A program made the translations under genes and the position numbers. Source: Muricoccus roseus (GTDB taxonomy: Bacteria; Pseudomonadota; Alphaproteobacteria; Acetobacterales; Acetobacteraceae). From it: DNA of 64,000 nt. The stretch lies in contig NZ_FQZF01000010.1 of the NCBI RefSeq assembly GCF_900141905.1, positions 111,627-175,626 on the forward strand, written 5' to 3'. Of the stretch, positions 1 through 8,697 are shown piece by piece (within the stretch, counting starts at the first letter, position 1; each line of letters opens with the position of its first letter). The notes below the pieces were generated by a model. The model did no database searches, was not told the DNA's origin, and worked only from the letters and a program-made list of their open reading frames with translations.

Positions 1-40
1 CGGAGCAACCTCGCCGCGTCGGTTGCCCGGCCGGCGAGCC

Positions 41-286
41 CTATGTCGCCCGTGGCAGGACGATCCGAAACGTCGCGCCCGTCGCGGAAGGGAGGAGCGC
101 GATGCTGCCACCCGCCCCCTCCACCAGGGCGCGCGAGATTGCGAGCCCCAGCCCGGTACCGCCGCGGTCCCGCGCCGTGGTGAAGAAGGGGTCGAACGCA
201 CGCGCGGCATTGGCGGGGGAGAGACCCGGTCCGTGCACCACCTCCCTGATCGCTGGGTCGTCATCCACGATCAGGATGCGCGGCAT
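41..286 (-). pseudogene. response-regulator/histidine-kinase deletion scar (creB-creC type)
   Basis: An 81-codon frame starting at an ATG behind GGGGAGAG. Residues 1-17 are the first beta strand of a response regulator (MPRILIVDDD). From about residue 18 it reads as the end of a histidine-kinase ATPase domain: HGPGLS (G1 box), FDPFFTT (F box), GGTGLGLAISRAL (G2 box), then the last beta strands and a stop. The receiver body, output domain, sensor, H-box and N-box are all missing. The join is in frame near bases 231-240. The divergent neighbour is creD, which belongs to the CreBC regulon in enterobacteria, so this is most simply a creB-creC pair collapsed by internal deletion. A signalling function is not expected. 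Confidence 0.75.
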
Positions 287-409
287 GGACCTCTCCCCGG
301 CCGTCTGCACCGGATTTGCACGGCTCCGGCACAGGCTTTCCCTGCCGGCGCCATCCGTCCGGCACGGCCCGCTGGGAGGATGGCGGCCTTACCCGATAAG
401 GCCAAGCCC

Positions 410-1768
410 ATGAGCGATATCCCGCATTCGCCCCTCTCCTCACCCAAGCCCATGCCGGCCCGTCCTTTCCTCCGGCTCGGGCGGGCGGGCAAGCTCGCCC
501 TTGTCGGCGGCCTGCTGCTCCTGCTGCTCGTGCCGCATCTGATGATCGAGGCGGTGATCGAGGAGCGGGAGTCCTACCAGGAGCAGGTGCGCGACGGCAT
601 CGCGCGGAGCTGGGGCCCCGCGCAATCCGTGCTGGGTCCCGTCCTGGTCGTGCCGACCCGCAGCCCGGCGCCGCGCGCACCCCATGAGACGGGCCCGCTC
701 CGGTGGGAGCGGGGTGCCGTCGCGGTCCTGCCCACGCAGATGAAGGCCGAGGCGGCGCTTTCGCCGGAGCGGCGCCGGCGCGGGCTGTTCGAGGCCGTGA
801 TCTACGAGGCCGAGGTGGCACTTTCCGCCAGCATCGTCGTGCCGGCGGTGACCGCCGACCCCGGAGCCGAGCTGCTATGGCGCGAGGCCTTCCTGGCGAC
901 CGGTGCCACCGACCTGCGCTCCGCCGCGGCGGCTGCCCGCCTCTCGGTCGAGGGCCGGGAGTTGGTGGCGCGGGACGCGTCGGAGAACGGCTGCATCGGG
1001 ACCGAATTGATCCGCTGGGACCTGGGGCTGGATGGCCCGCCTGAGCCTGGCCTGTCCCTGAGCGTCGCCGGCGCCCTGTCCCTGCGCGGCACCGGCCGTT
1101 TCGGCCTCCTGCCGCTCGCCCGCCGGGCCGAGCTGTCCGTCGTCGCGCCCTGGGTGACCCCAAGCTTCAGCGGCGCCGGCCTGCCCGTGCGCGCCGAGGT
1201 GCGGGATGCCGGCTTCAGCGCGGAGTGGCGGGAAGGCGCCGGCCAGCTTCTGGTCCGGAACCTCGGTCCGGGCTGGTGCGGGACGCTGATGGCCGGGGAG
1301 ACGCAGGTGGGCGTGGATCTGCTGGAGGCGGTGCCCACCTACCGCATGGTGACCCGCGCCTCGAAATACGCGGTGGTGTTCTTCGTGCTCGCCTTCCTGA
1401 CCTATGTGCTGTTCGAGCTGGTGGCAGGGGTGCGCATCCATATCGTGCAGTATGGGCTGCTCGGCCTCTCGCTCGTGCTGTTTCCCCTGCTGCTGCTGCT
1501 GGCTTTCGGCGGGCCGCTGGGTTTCGCAGCGGCTTATGCGATCAGCACCGCGGCCGTCGTGGTCCAGGCTTCGGTCTATACCGGGGCGGTGACGCGGCGG
1601 GCGGGGCTGACTGGGCTCTTCGCCTGCGTGCTCGCCGGGCTGTTCGGCTTTCTCTATGTCGTGCTGAGCCTGGAGGCCTATGCGCTACTCGCCGGCGCCA
1701 CGGCCCTGTTCCTCGCGCTCTCGGTGGTGATGGCGGTCACCCGCCGTGTGGATTGGGCGAGCGAATAG
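410..1768 (+). CDS. creD: CreD-family inner membrane protein
   Basis: A 452-residue protein, close to the usual CreD length of about 450. One N-terminal membrane segment (about 22-45) is followed by a large extracytoplasmic region and five or six C-terminal membrane segments (about 310-445). The stretch VDLLEAVPTYRMVTRASKYAVVF and the final LTRRVDW-like end (VTRRVDWASE here) are family hallmarks. The ATG at 410 was chosen because translation from farther upstream gives low-complexity sequence; a later ATG at residue 15 is possible. CreD's biochemical role is not settled; in enterobacteria and pseudomonads it is linked to envelope integrity and beta-lactam response. The cognate two-component genes next to it look deleted. 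Confidence 0.9.
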   Translation: MSDIPHSPLSSPKPMPARPFLRLGRAGKLALVGGLLLLLLVPHLMIEAVIEERESYQEQVRDGIARSWGPAQSVLGPVLVVPTRSPAPRAPHETGPLRWERGAVAVLPTQMKAEAALSPERRRRGLFEAVIYEAEVALSASIVVPAVTADPGAELLWREAFLATGATDLRSAAAAARLSVEGRELVARDASENGCIGTELIRWDLGLDGPPEPGLSLSVAGALSLRGTGRFGLLPLARRAELSVVAPWVTPSFSGAGLPVRAEVRDAGFSAEWREGAGQLLVRNLGPGWCGTLMAGETQVGVDLLEAVPTYRMVTRASKYAVVFFVLAFLTYVLFELVAGVRIHIVQYGLLGLSLVLFPLLLLLAFGGPLGFAAAYAISTAAVVVQASVYTGAVTRRAGLTGLFACVLAGLFGFLYVVLSLEAYALLAGATALFLALSVVMAVTRRVDWASE

Positions 1769-1782
1769 CGGGACGGCCCCAC

Positions 1783-1798
1783 CCGGCGATCTCGCCGG
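1783..1798. terminator. possible bidirectional terminator hairpin
   Basis: Inverted repeat CCGGCGA-TC-TCGCCGG between the convergent ends of creD and the antiporter gene. No U-tract is visible on either side, so termination is a guess from position and stem strength. Confidence 0.4.
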
Positions 1799-1867
1799 AG
1801 GGGTCTCCCACCTGCGCTGGCCGGCCCGGACCACGGAGGCAGAGCCGCGATGGCCGCTTTCCCGGAC

Positions 1868-3373
1868 CTACCAGTAGCCCAGCAGCTTCCACCAGATCCC
1901 TCCAAGGACCGCGAAGATGGCCAGCTCGCCGACGCACATCAGGAAGCCCACGCGCCACCAGTTGCCCAGGGTCACGTAACCGCTGCCGAAGATGATCGGC
2001 GAGGTGCCGGTCGCGTAATGGGTGAGCGTCATCATGATGGTCGAGCCGGCGGTCATCATCAGCAGGAAGGGAACGTGGTACTCGGGCGGCACCAGCTGCA
2101 CGCCCACGGTGAGGAAGGCGAGCATCATCGCGCTGACATGCGCCGTGGTGCTGGCGAACAGGTAGTGCGAGAACACGAACAGCAGCACCAGCAGCGCGGC
2201 GGCAGCCTCCCAACCCATGCCCGCCGCGATGATCCCGTTCTTCAACCCATTGGAGAACCAGCCGATCACGCCGACCTTGTTCAGCTGCTCCGCCATCATG
2301 ACCAGCGCGCCGAACCAGACCAGCGTGTCCCATGCGCTCTTCTCGGAGAGCACGTCGTCCCAGTCGATGGTGCCGGTGATGATGAGGGTGAACAGCCCCA
2401 CGAAGGCGACCGCGGTCGGATCCAGGGTGAAGGCCGGGCCGAGCAGCATCGCCGGGACATTGGCCCAGAGGACCAGCAGAAGCACGAAGGTGCCGATCAT
2501 CACCTTCTCCTTCCCGCTCAGGGGGCCCATGCGCTTGAGCTCCTCGCGCGCGTAGTCGACCGCGCCCGGGGTGGCCTTCACCTCGGGCGGGGAAAGCAGG
2601 CCGATCGCGAGCGGCATCAGCAGCAGGCAGGCGAGGCCGGGCAGGAGCATGCACAAGGCCCAGGTCGTCCAGGACAGGTGGAAGCTGCCATTGGTCACCC
2701 GCGCCACGTAGTCCACGACCAACGGGTTGGGCGCGGTCGCGGTGACGAACATCCCGGAGGTGATCGTGTTGGCATGTATGTTCACGAGCGCCAGATAGGT
2801 GCCGATCTTGCGCTCGGTGCCGTTGGCAGGGTCCGAGCCGAAGGCCGTGGCGATGGACTTCATGATCGGATGCACGATGCCGCCGCCGCGCGCGGTGTTG
2901 CTGGGCGTGAACGGCGCCAGCACCAGCTCGCATACCGCGAGGCCATAGCCGATGCCGGTGGTCCGGCGGCCAAGCAGTGAGATGAAGACCAGGCCGATCC
3001 GGCTGCCGAGCCCTGTCTTCTTCAGGCCGCGCGAGATCAGGATCGCCACGACGATCAGCCAGATCAGCGGGTTGGAGAAGCTGGCCAGCGCATCGGCGAC
3101 GGCGCCTTTGGACGAGGTGGAGGTGACCTGCGACAGCGCGATGATCACGATCGCCATCATCGCCATCACGCCGATCGGCATGACCTTGAGGATGATGGCC
3201 ACGATGGTTGTCAGGAAGATCGCCACCAGCCCCCATGCCTTGGGTGTCAGCCCATCAGGCGTCGGCACCATCAGCAGTGCGAAGAGTACGAGGGTGGTGA
3301 TGATGGCCGGCTTCAGCCGGAATGGAACGACGCTGTTGAAGTACAGGAACATCGCTCGAAGACGCTCGTACAT
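1868..3373 (-). CDS. DASS-family dicarboxylate/tricarboxylate antiporter (CitT/TtdT-like)
   Basis: A 501-residue membrane protein with about a dozen hydrophobic segments. It carries both DASS signature elements: PSNTARGGGIVHPIM near residue 160 and the symmetry-related THYATGTSPIIFGSG near residue 455, which form the substrate/cation site in SLC13/DASS proteins. Known close types (CitT, TtdT) exchange citrate, tartrate or another carboxylate for internal succinate. It is the last gene of a minus-strand set, 116 bases after the NuoF-like gene, with AAGGA ahead of the ATG. Placed behind a fumarate-reductase-like complex, carboxylate uptake with succinate export is the most economical role; the actual substrate is not determined. 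Confidence 0.88.
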   Translation of the reverse strand: MYERLRAMFLYFNSVVPFRLKPAIITTLVLFALLMVPTPDGLTPKAWGLVAIFLTTIVAIILKVMPIGVMAMMAIVIIALSQVTSTSSKGAVADALASFSNPLIWLIVVAILISRGLKKTGLGSRIGLVFISLLGRRTTGIGYGLAVCELVLAPFTPSNTARGGGIVHPIMKSIATAFGSDPANGTERKIGTYLALVNIHANTITSGMFVTATAPNPLVVDYVARVTNGSFHLSWTTWALCMLLPGLACLLLMPLAIGLLSPPEVKATPGAVDYAREELKRMGPLSGKEKVMIGTFVLLLVLWANVPAMLLGPAFTLDPTAVAFVGLFTLIITGTIDWDDVLSEKSAWDTLVWFGALVMMAEQLNKVGVIGWFSNGLKNGIIAAGMGWEAAAALLVLLFVFSHYLFASTTAHVSAMMLAFLTVGVQLVPPEYHVPFLLMMTAGSTIMMTLTHYATGTSPIIFGSGYVTLGNWWRVGFLMCVGELAIFAVLGGIWWKLLGYW

Positions 3374-3489
3374 CGCGGGTCCTTGTCGATCTGTGCCGGG
3401 GCCAGGTTGGTCGCATACGGGGCAGGCGCGTGGCAGGGGCGGAGGTTTGGGTGTGGGCGATCCGTGGAGGGGGCGCGGCGCCTTGCGGC

Positions 3490-4734
3490 TCAGCCGTGTC
3501 TCAGCGCCCGCTCATACTCGCCGCGGAAGGTCTTGATGGAGCTGGCCAGCACGGTGGCCGCCCCATCCACCAGGCCGCAGCGGCCGCTGCCCGGCAGCAG
3601 TTGCGTCAGGTTCTCCAGCGCCTCCAGATCGCCGGGCCGTCCGGCCCCTGCCTCGATCCTGCCGAGGATACGGGACACCTGGTGCGTCCCGACCTTGCAG
3701 GGGGGGCACTGGCCGCAGGAATTGGCTGCGAAGAAGGCTACATACTCCGCCGTCTTGCGGAGGATGCTGGTTCCCTCTCCCACCACGATCATGGCGCCCG
3801 TGCCGAGGCGGGATCCGCGGTCGCGAAGGCTGTCGAAGTCGAGCGCGACGTCGAGATACGCGTCGGTCAGCAGCGTGTTAGAGGGGCCGCCGGTGAAGAC
3901 GGCCTTGAAGCCCCGATCCGCCAGCATCCCGCCGCCGCAGCCGAAGACCAGTTCCCGCAGCGAGGTTCCCATCGGCAACTCGTGCAGGCCGGGGCGCAGC
4001 ACGTCGCCGGAGAGGGAGAAGAGCTTCGTCCCCGCCGCGCCGCCGCGTCCCAGTCCACGGTACCATTCCGGCCCATGGCGCAGGATGTGCGGCACATGGG
4101 CGAAGGTCTCGACATTATTCAGCAGTGTCGGCGCGCCGTTCACGCCGGCCTCCGCCGGGAAGGGCGGCTTCAGCGAGGGAAACGGGAAGCGACCCATGAC
4201 GCTGGCGACCGCGGCGGTCTCCTCCCCACCGACATAGAGGCCCGATCCCTCGAAGACCCCGATCCGCAGGGGCTCGCCCAGCGCTTCGGAGAGCCGGGAC
4301 AGGAGATCGTGACCTGTCCAGGCCGCCACCGCCGCGCGGGTCGCTTCCACCGAGGCCGCCTCGCGTGGATTGACGTAGAGGGCGACATTCGTGGCGCCGA
4401 CGGCCAGCGCACCGATCAGCGCGCCCTCGATCACCTGGTGCGGCGTGCGGGAGAGCAGGAAGCGGTCCTTGAAGGTGCCGGGCTCGTCCTCATTGCCGTT
4501 GCAGATCACCCACTTGCCCTCGCCTGCAAGGCGGGGCTGGGCCGCGACGGCGGACCATTTCCGGTGCGTTGGGAAGCCGGCGCCGCCCAGGCCGCGCAGC
4601 CCGGCGGCCTCGATCGTCGGGATGATGGCGGCGGGGTCGTCGAGCGCCTGGGAGAGGCCCTCCCCACCCCCGGCCTTCAGCCAGGCATCGAGGTCGGGGC
4701 CGACGCGGATCGCCTCAGCGGTGAGTACGGTCAT
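3490..4734 (-). CDS. NuoF-like NADH-binding iron-sulfur flavoprotein subunit
   Basis: A 414-residue protein with the domain order of complex I subunit NuoF: a glycine-rich FMN motif GLRGLGGAGFPTHRKW (about 45-60), NGNEDEPGTFKDR, a nucleotide-binding loop GSGLYVGGEETA, an SLBB-like section, and a C-terminal [4Fe-4S] site SCGQCPPCKVGT plus a later GRCGL cysteine. These features predict NADH oxidation via FMN, with electrons passed to an Fe-S cluster. The ATG overlaps the stop of the flavoprotein gene (ATGA), so the two are probably translationally coupled. No other complex I genes are present, so it most likely serves as the diaphorase of the neighbouring fumarate-reductase-like pair. The direction of electron flow is inferred. 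Confidence 0.88.
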   Translation of the reverse strand: MTVLTAEAIRVGPDLDAWLKAGGGEGLSQALDDPAAIIPTIEAAGLRGLGGAGFPTHRKWSAVAAQPRLAGEGKWVICNGNEDEPGTFKDRFLLSRTPHQVIEGALIGALAVGATNVALYVNPREAASVEATRAAVAAWTGHDLLSRLSEALGEPLRIGVFEGSGLYVGGEETAAVASVMGRFPFPSLKPPFPAEAGVNGAPTLLNNVETFAHVPHILRHGPEWYRGLGRGGAAGTKLFSLSGDVLRPGLHELPMGTSLRELVFGCGGGMLADRGFKAVFTGGPSNTLLTDAYLDVALDFDSLRDRGSRLGTGAMIVVGEGTSILRKTAEYVAFFAANSCGQCPPCKVGTHQVSRILGRIEAGAGRPGDLEALENLTQLLPGSGRCGLVDGAATVLASSIKTFRGEYERALRHG

Positions 4735-6359
4735 GCTGCCTTTCCTCGCGCCGTGGCGGCATCGAAGTTGCCGTAGGGGGGGAAGATCATCGGTGCCTTG
4801 CGGCTCAGCGACAGGCCCTGGATGAGCAGGGCGCGCCGCCAGTCCGCCAAGTGGGTCAGCCCGACATTGCGGGGGCGCTCCCCTCGTGCATCCGCGGCGG
4901 CGGCGGCGCCGGCACGGCGGCCGAAGGCCACCAGCTCCAGCAGCGCATTGCCCATCATCCGGTTCCGGCCGTGCAGGCCACCCACCACCTCGCCGGCGCA
5001 GAGCAGGCCGGGCACGTCCGTGCGCCCTGACGGATCGATCGCGACGCCGCCATTCTGGTAGTGCAGCGTCGGGCGGATCAGGAAGGGCTCGGCCGCCGCG
5101 TCGAAGCCGGCGCGATGCGCCAGATGGGTGAGGGTGACGAGGCTCCTGCCGAGGATACCGGGCTGCGCCCGCTCCAGCGAGGGCGTGTCGAGGAATACGC
5201 CCGTGCTGCCGTCCCGCTCCACTCCGCGCCCTTCGGCGATTTCGCGCAGAATGGCGGAGGCCACCACGTCGCGGGGGCGCAGCTCCTCCACGAAGCGCTG
5301 CCCCAGCCCGTTCACCAGGAAGGCGCCCGAGGAGCGCGCCGCCTCGCTCACCAGCGCCCCTTCGAGGTGGTGCGGCCAGGCGATGCCGGTGGGATGGTAT
5401 TGGAAGCTGTCGATCTCCCGCAGCGGGGCGCCGAGCCGATACGCCAGCACCAGCCCATCGGCCGTGGCGCCGTAGTGGTTGGATGTGGGGAAGCCCGCGA
5501 TGTGCAGCCGCCCGGACCCACCGGTGGCGAGCACCGTCGCCCCCGCGCGCACCAGCACCGTGCGTCCACGGGCGAGATCATGGAGCGCCGCCCCGGCACA
5601 GCGGCCGCGGTCGTCGGTCAGCAGCTCCATCGCGGGATGGCGGTCCATGATGACGATGCTGGGCTGCAGCAGGGTCGCTTCCCGCACCGCCCGCATCAGC
5701 TCCAGCCCTGTGAAATCGCGGTAGGAGAGCAGCCGCGCCGCGGTCGCGCCGCCCGGCGTCTTGCGCAGGAGCGTGCCGCCCATGCGCTGGCTGTTCTCCG
5801 TCAGGTCGAAGCTCATGCCTTCCTGGATGAGCCAGCGGACCGCATCCGGCCCGTCGGAGACGAGGGCGGAGACGAGCGCCTTGTCGGCTGCGAAATGGCC
5901 GGCCCGCAGCGTGTCCTCGAAATGGCGCTGGAGGCTGTCCTCCGCCCCCACGGCAGCCTGGATGCCGCCCTCGGCCATCACGGTGTTGCTGTCGCCGATC
6001 CGCAGCTTCGTGGCGAGCAGCACCCGGGCGCCGGCGCGCGCGGCCGTCAGGGCCGCGATACAGCCCGCACCGCCACCGCCGATCACCAGCACATCCGTGT
6101 CGAGCATCGGCGCGCCGGCGATGTCCACGTCCTCCACCAGCGAATCCGCCTGGAGGAGATCGGCCAGTTCCGCCGGGCAGGGCAAGCCGGCGCTGGGGCC
6201 GACGCGCAGCGTCTGCATCGCCCCGGGCCGGTGGTCCGGATGAAAGCCATGCAGCAGCTCGGGGACCGGCAGTTCGCAGGCCCGCGGAGCGGCTGGCGCC
6301 GCGCTTCGCCAGGCCTCAAGCGCGCGGGCATGGGGGACACTCACCGGGGCGACGCTCAC
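4731..6359 (-). CDS. fumarate reductase/succinate dehydrogenase-type flavoprotein subunit
   Basis: A 542-residue protein from a GTG that overlaps the stop of the Fe-S gene (GTGA). The FAD motif DVLVIGGGGAG is at about 89-99. Active-site elements of the FrdA/SdhA family are present: QYHPTG, the LRPRD arginine, TLHYQNGG and HGRNRMMGNALLELV. At the position of the histidine that holds FAD covalently in FrdA/SdhA (SHT), this protein has asparagine (GDSNTVMAEGG, N125), so FAD is probably bound non-covalently. An extra N-terminal segment of about 85 residues precedes the FAD motif. No cytochrome b or membrane anchor gene follows; the partners are an Fe-S protein and a NuoF-like subunit. L-aspartate oxidase is an alternative relative, but the context argues for fumarate/succinate-type chemistry. 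Confidence 0.87.
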   Translation of the reverse strand: MSVAPVSVPHARALEAWRSAAPAAPRACELPVPELLHGFHPDHRPGAMQTLRVGPSAGLPCPAELADLLQADSLVEDVDIAGAPMLDTDVLVIGGGGAGCIAALTAARAGARVLLATKLRIGDSNTVMAEGGIQAAVGAEDSLQRHFEDTLRAGHFAADKALVSALVSDGPDAVRWLIQEGMSFDLTENSQRMGGTLLRKTPGGATAARLLSYRDFTGLELMRAVREATLLQPSIVIMDRHPAMELLTDDRGRCAGAALHDLARGRTVLVRAGATVLATGGSGRLHIAGFPTSNHYGATADGLVLAYRLGAPLREIDSFQYHPTGIAWPHHLEGALVSEAARSSGAFLVNGLGQRFVEELRPRDVVASAILREIAEGRGVERDGSTGVFLDTPSLERAQPGILGRSLVTLTHLAHRAGFDAAAEPFLIRPTLHYQNGGVAIDPSGRTDVPGLLCAGEVVGGLHGRNRMMGNALLELVAFGRRAGAAAAADARGERPRNVGLTHLADWRRALLIQGLSLSRKAPMIFPPYGNFDAATARGKAA

Positions 6360-7027
6360 GGAGCCACCGGCGGGTTCGCGCCGGGCGCGTCGGGGTCGAT
6401 GACCTGGCGCCCATCCTCGATCTCGTGGAGGCGCATGATCAGGTCCGAGGGGCGCAGCGTCAGCGAGGCCGCCATGCGGCGCACGAACTGGCCGAGATGC
6501 GCCGGGTCGATATGCTCCGGGCAGGCGGCGACGCAGAGGTTGCACATGACGCAGTGATCGAAGAGCTCCGCCGCCGCGAAGGCCTGGCCCACCGCGGCGA
6601 GGTTCACCATGCGCTGCACCTCGATGCCTTTGGGGCAGGCGCGGTCGCAGCCGCTGCAATGGCGGCAGTTCTTGGCCTCGGGGAAGACCTTGTCGATCTC
6701 GTCGATCGCGGTCCAGCTGTCGGTCAGCGCGTGCAGGTCATAGGCATGGGGGCGGCGGGCGGGGAAGTGGTCGAGGAAGGACACCTGCATCCCCTCCTCC
6801 GGGAGGGTCTCGCAGGCCAGCGCGGTGCCGGCCAGCCGCTCCCCCTTGCGGCGCACCAGCACGCGGCAGGCGCCGCACACGCCCTGCCCCATGCAGCCGA
6901 CATTCTCCGTCAGCGGCAGCCCCGCGGCGGCCCAGGCCTGTAACAGAGATGTCTTGGAGCTGGACTCGATCCGATGGCCATCGAAGACGAAATGCACGTG
7001 CTCCGTCACCGCTGCGTCATCCGCCAT
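6356..7027 (-). CDS. [2Fe-2S]/2x[4Fe-4S] electron-transfer subunit
   Basis: A 223-residue soluble protein. The N-terminal plant-type [2Fe-2S] domain has CMGQGVCGAC and a later cysteine (C45, C51, C54, C72). The C-terminal domain has two CxxCxxCxxxCP motifs: C121/124/127/131 and C159/162/165/169. SdhB/FrdB normally carry a [3Fe-4S] third cluster; two full four-cysteine motifs are closer to HdrC and thiol:fumarate reductase TfrB. It is the first gene of the minus-strand operon, with GGAGA about ten bases before the ATG, and its stop overlaps the flavoprotein start. Predicted role: carry electrons between the flavoprotein and the NuoF-like NADH module. Confidence 0.88.
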   Translation of the reverse strand: MADDAAVTEHVHFVFDGHRIESSSKTSLLQAWAAAGLPLTENVGCMGQGVCGACRVLVRRKGERLAGTALACETLPEEGMQVSFLDHFPARRPHAYDLHALTDSWTAIDEIDKVFPEAKNCRHCSGCDRACPKGIEVQRMVNLAAVGQAFAAAELFDHCVMCNLCVAACPEHIDPAHLGQFVRRMAASLTLRPSDLIMRLHEIEDGRQVIDPDAPGANPPVAP

Positions 7028-7109
7028 CCCTGCAAATCTCCCTCATGGTGCCGCGCGGACACAGGTAAGGCGGCGAGGACTGTCGGACCACCCCGGCGGG
7101 AATCATCCG

Positions 7110-7138
7110 TTGATCCTGGTTAACCCGGCGCTTATGCA
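7110..7138 (+). promoter_or_regulatory. predicted promoter of the CoA-transferase gene
   Basis: TTGATC, 17 bases, TATGCA. The spacer holds the perfect 8-base palindrome GGTTAACC (7118-7125), a possible regulator site. Transcription starting just after 7138 would exclude the TTG at 7141 as a start and leaves about 55 bases of leader before the ATG at 7201. Confidence 0.5.
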
Positions 7139-7200
7139 CCTTGCCTATCACGCCCTGCCTGCCACCCGCCGCCTTTATTGCTCCACCAGGTGCACGAGAC

Positions 7201-8697
7201 ATGTACAACCACCGCATCCGTCGCCCTTCCCTTCTCGACAAGGTCTGCACGCCGGAGCAGGCGGCCCGTCTCATCCAGGACGGCATGACCGTGGGCATGA
7301 GCGGCTTTACGCGGGCGGGTGAGGCGAAGGCGGTGCCGCTGGCCATGGCCGAGCGGGCGATGGTGGATCCCTTCCAGATCACGCTGATGACGGGCGCATC
7401 TCTCGGCAATGACATCGACCGGCGGCTGACGGAAGCCGGGATCCTGGCACGCCGCCTGCCCTTCCAGGTCGATCCCGTGCTCCGCGCCGCCATCAACCGG
7501 GGGGAGGTGATGTTCGTTGACCAGCATCTGTCCGAGACGGTGGAGCTGCTGCGGTCCCGCCAGATGGGCCCAATCGATGTCGCGATCGTGGAGGCCGCCG
7601 CGATCCGCGAGGATGGGGGCATTATCCCGACCACCTCGGTCGGCAATTCGGCGACCTTCGCCATTCTGGCCGAGAAGGTGATCGTGGAGATCAATCTCAG
7701 CCAGCCGATGGAGCTGGAGGGGCTGCACGACGTCTACATTCCCACGCGCCGCCCGCATCGCGAGCCGATCCCGGTGACATCGTGCGAGAGCCGCGTCGGG
7801 CTTCCCTATATTCCGATCGAGCCGACGAAGATCGCGGCCATCGTCTTCTCCGAGCGCAGTGACAGCCCCTCGGCCAACGAGCCGCCGGATGCGGAGACGG
7901 CGGCCATCGCGGGCCACCTTATCGAGTTCTTCCGCCATGAGGTGAAGCAGGGCCGCCTGGGCATGGGGCTTGCCCCGCTCCAGGCCGGCATCGGCACGAT
8001 CGCCAATGCGGTGCTGCACGGGCTGATCGACAGCCCGTTCCGGGACCTGAGGATGTACAGCGAGGTTCTGCAGGACAGCACGATCGAGCTGTTCGACGCC
8101 GGTAAGCTCTCCTTCGCCTCCGGCTCCTCCATCACCCTCGGTCCCCGGATGACGGAGCGCTTCCTCTCTAACCTGGCGAGCTACAAGGACAGGATCGTCC
8201 TGCGGCCTCAGGAGATCAGCAACCATCCCGAGGTGATTCGCCGTCTCGGCATCATCGGCATCAACACGGCGCTGGAGTTCGACATCTACGGTAACGTCAA
8301 CTCGACCCATGTGAACGGGACGCAGATGATGAACGGCATCGGCGGCTCCGGGGACTTCGCGCGCAACGCCTACATGTCCATCTTCGTGGCCCGCTCCACG
8401 GCCAAGAGTCATGCGATCTCCTCCGTGGTGCCGATGGTGACGCATGTGGACCATAACGAGCATGATGTGGACGTGCTGGTGACCGAGATGGGTCTGGCCG
8501 ACCTCCGTGGGCTTGCCCCGCGCGAAAGGGCGCGGGTCATCATCGAGCGCTGCGTCCATCCGCTCTACCGGGACGCCGCCCTCGACTATGCCGCGCGCGC
8601 CGCGAGACTCGGCGGGCATACCCCGCATCTCCTGCAGGAGGCGTTCGACTGGCACCTGCGCCGGATGCGCACGGGAACCATGCTCGACCCGACGTGA
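7201..8697 (+). CDS. succinyl-CoA:acetate CoA-transferase (acetyl-CoA hydrolase/transferase family)
   Basis: A 498-residue protein matching class I CoA-transferases of the AarC/SCACT type along its length: GMTVGMSGFTRAG near the start, VDVAIVEAAAI, MYSEVLQDS with the glutamate that forms the CoA thioester, LRPQEISNHPEVIRRLG, NVNSTHVNGTQMMNGIGGSGDF, and PMVTHVDHNEHDV. In acetic acid bacteria AarC moves CoA from succinyl-CoA to acetate, bypassing succinyl-CoA synthetase and yielding succinate. It diverges from the fumarate-reductase-like operon, a sensible pairing for succinate handling. Start: ATG at 7201; the TTG at 7141 is too close to the predicted -10. Confidence 0.9.
   Translation: MYNHRIRRPSLLDKVCTPEQAARLIQDGMTVGMSGFTRAGEAKAVPLAMAERAMVDPFQITLMTGASLGNDIDRRLTEAGILARRLPFQVDPVLRAAINRGEVMFVDQHLSETVELLRSRQMGPIDVAIVEAAAIREDGGIIPTTSVGNSATFAILAEKVIVEINLSQPMELEGLHDVYIPTRRPHREPIPVTSCESRVGLPYIPIEPTKIAAIVFSERSDSPSANEPPDAETAAIAGHLIEFFRHEVKQGRLGMGLAPLQAGIGTIANAVLHGLIDSPFRDLRMYSEVLQDSTIELFDAGKLSFASGSSITLGPRMTERFLSNLASYKDRIVLRPQEISNHPEVIRRLGIIGINTALEFDIYGNVNSTHVNGTQMMNGIGGSGDFARNAYMSIFVARSTAKSHAISSVVPMVTHVDHNEHDVDVLVTEMGLADLRGLAPRERARVIIERCVHPLYRDAALDYAARAARLGGHTPHLLQEAFDWHLRRMRTGTMLDPT

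Noticed and set aside
1850..2980. Long plus-strand frame opposite the DASS antiporter
   Set aside because: Gln/His/Arg-rich translation without motifs; antisense shadow of a clear membrane protein.
7141..7200. TTG start at 7141 for the CoA-transferase
   Set aside because: It sits three bases after the predicted -10 and adds 20 residues not typical of the family; ATG 7201 preferred.
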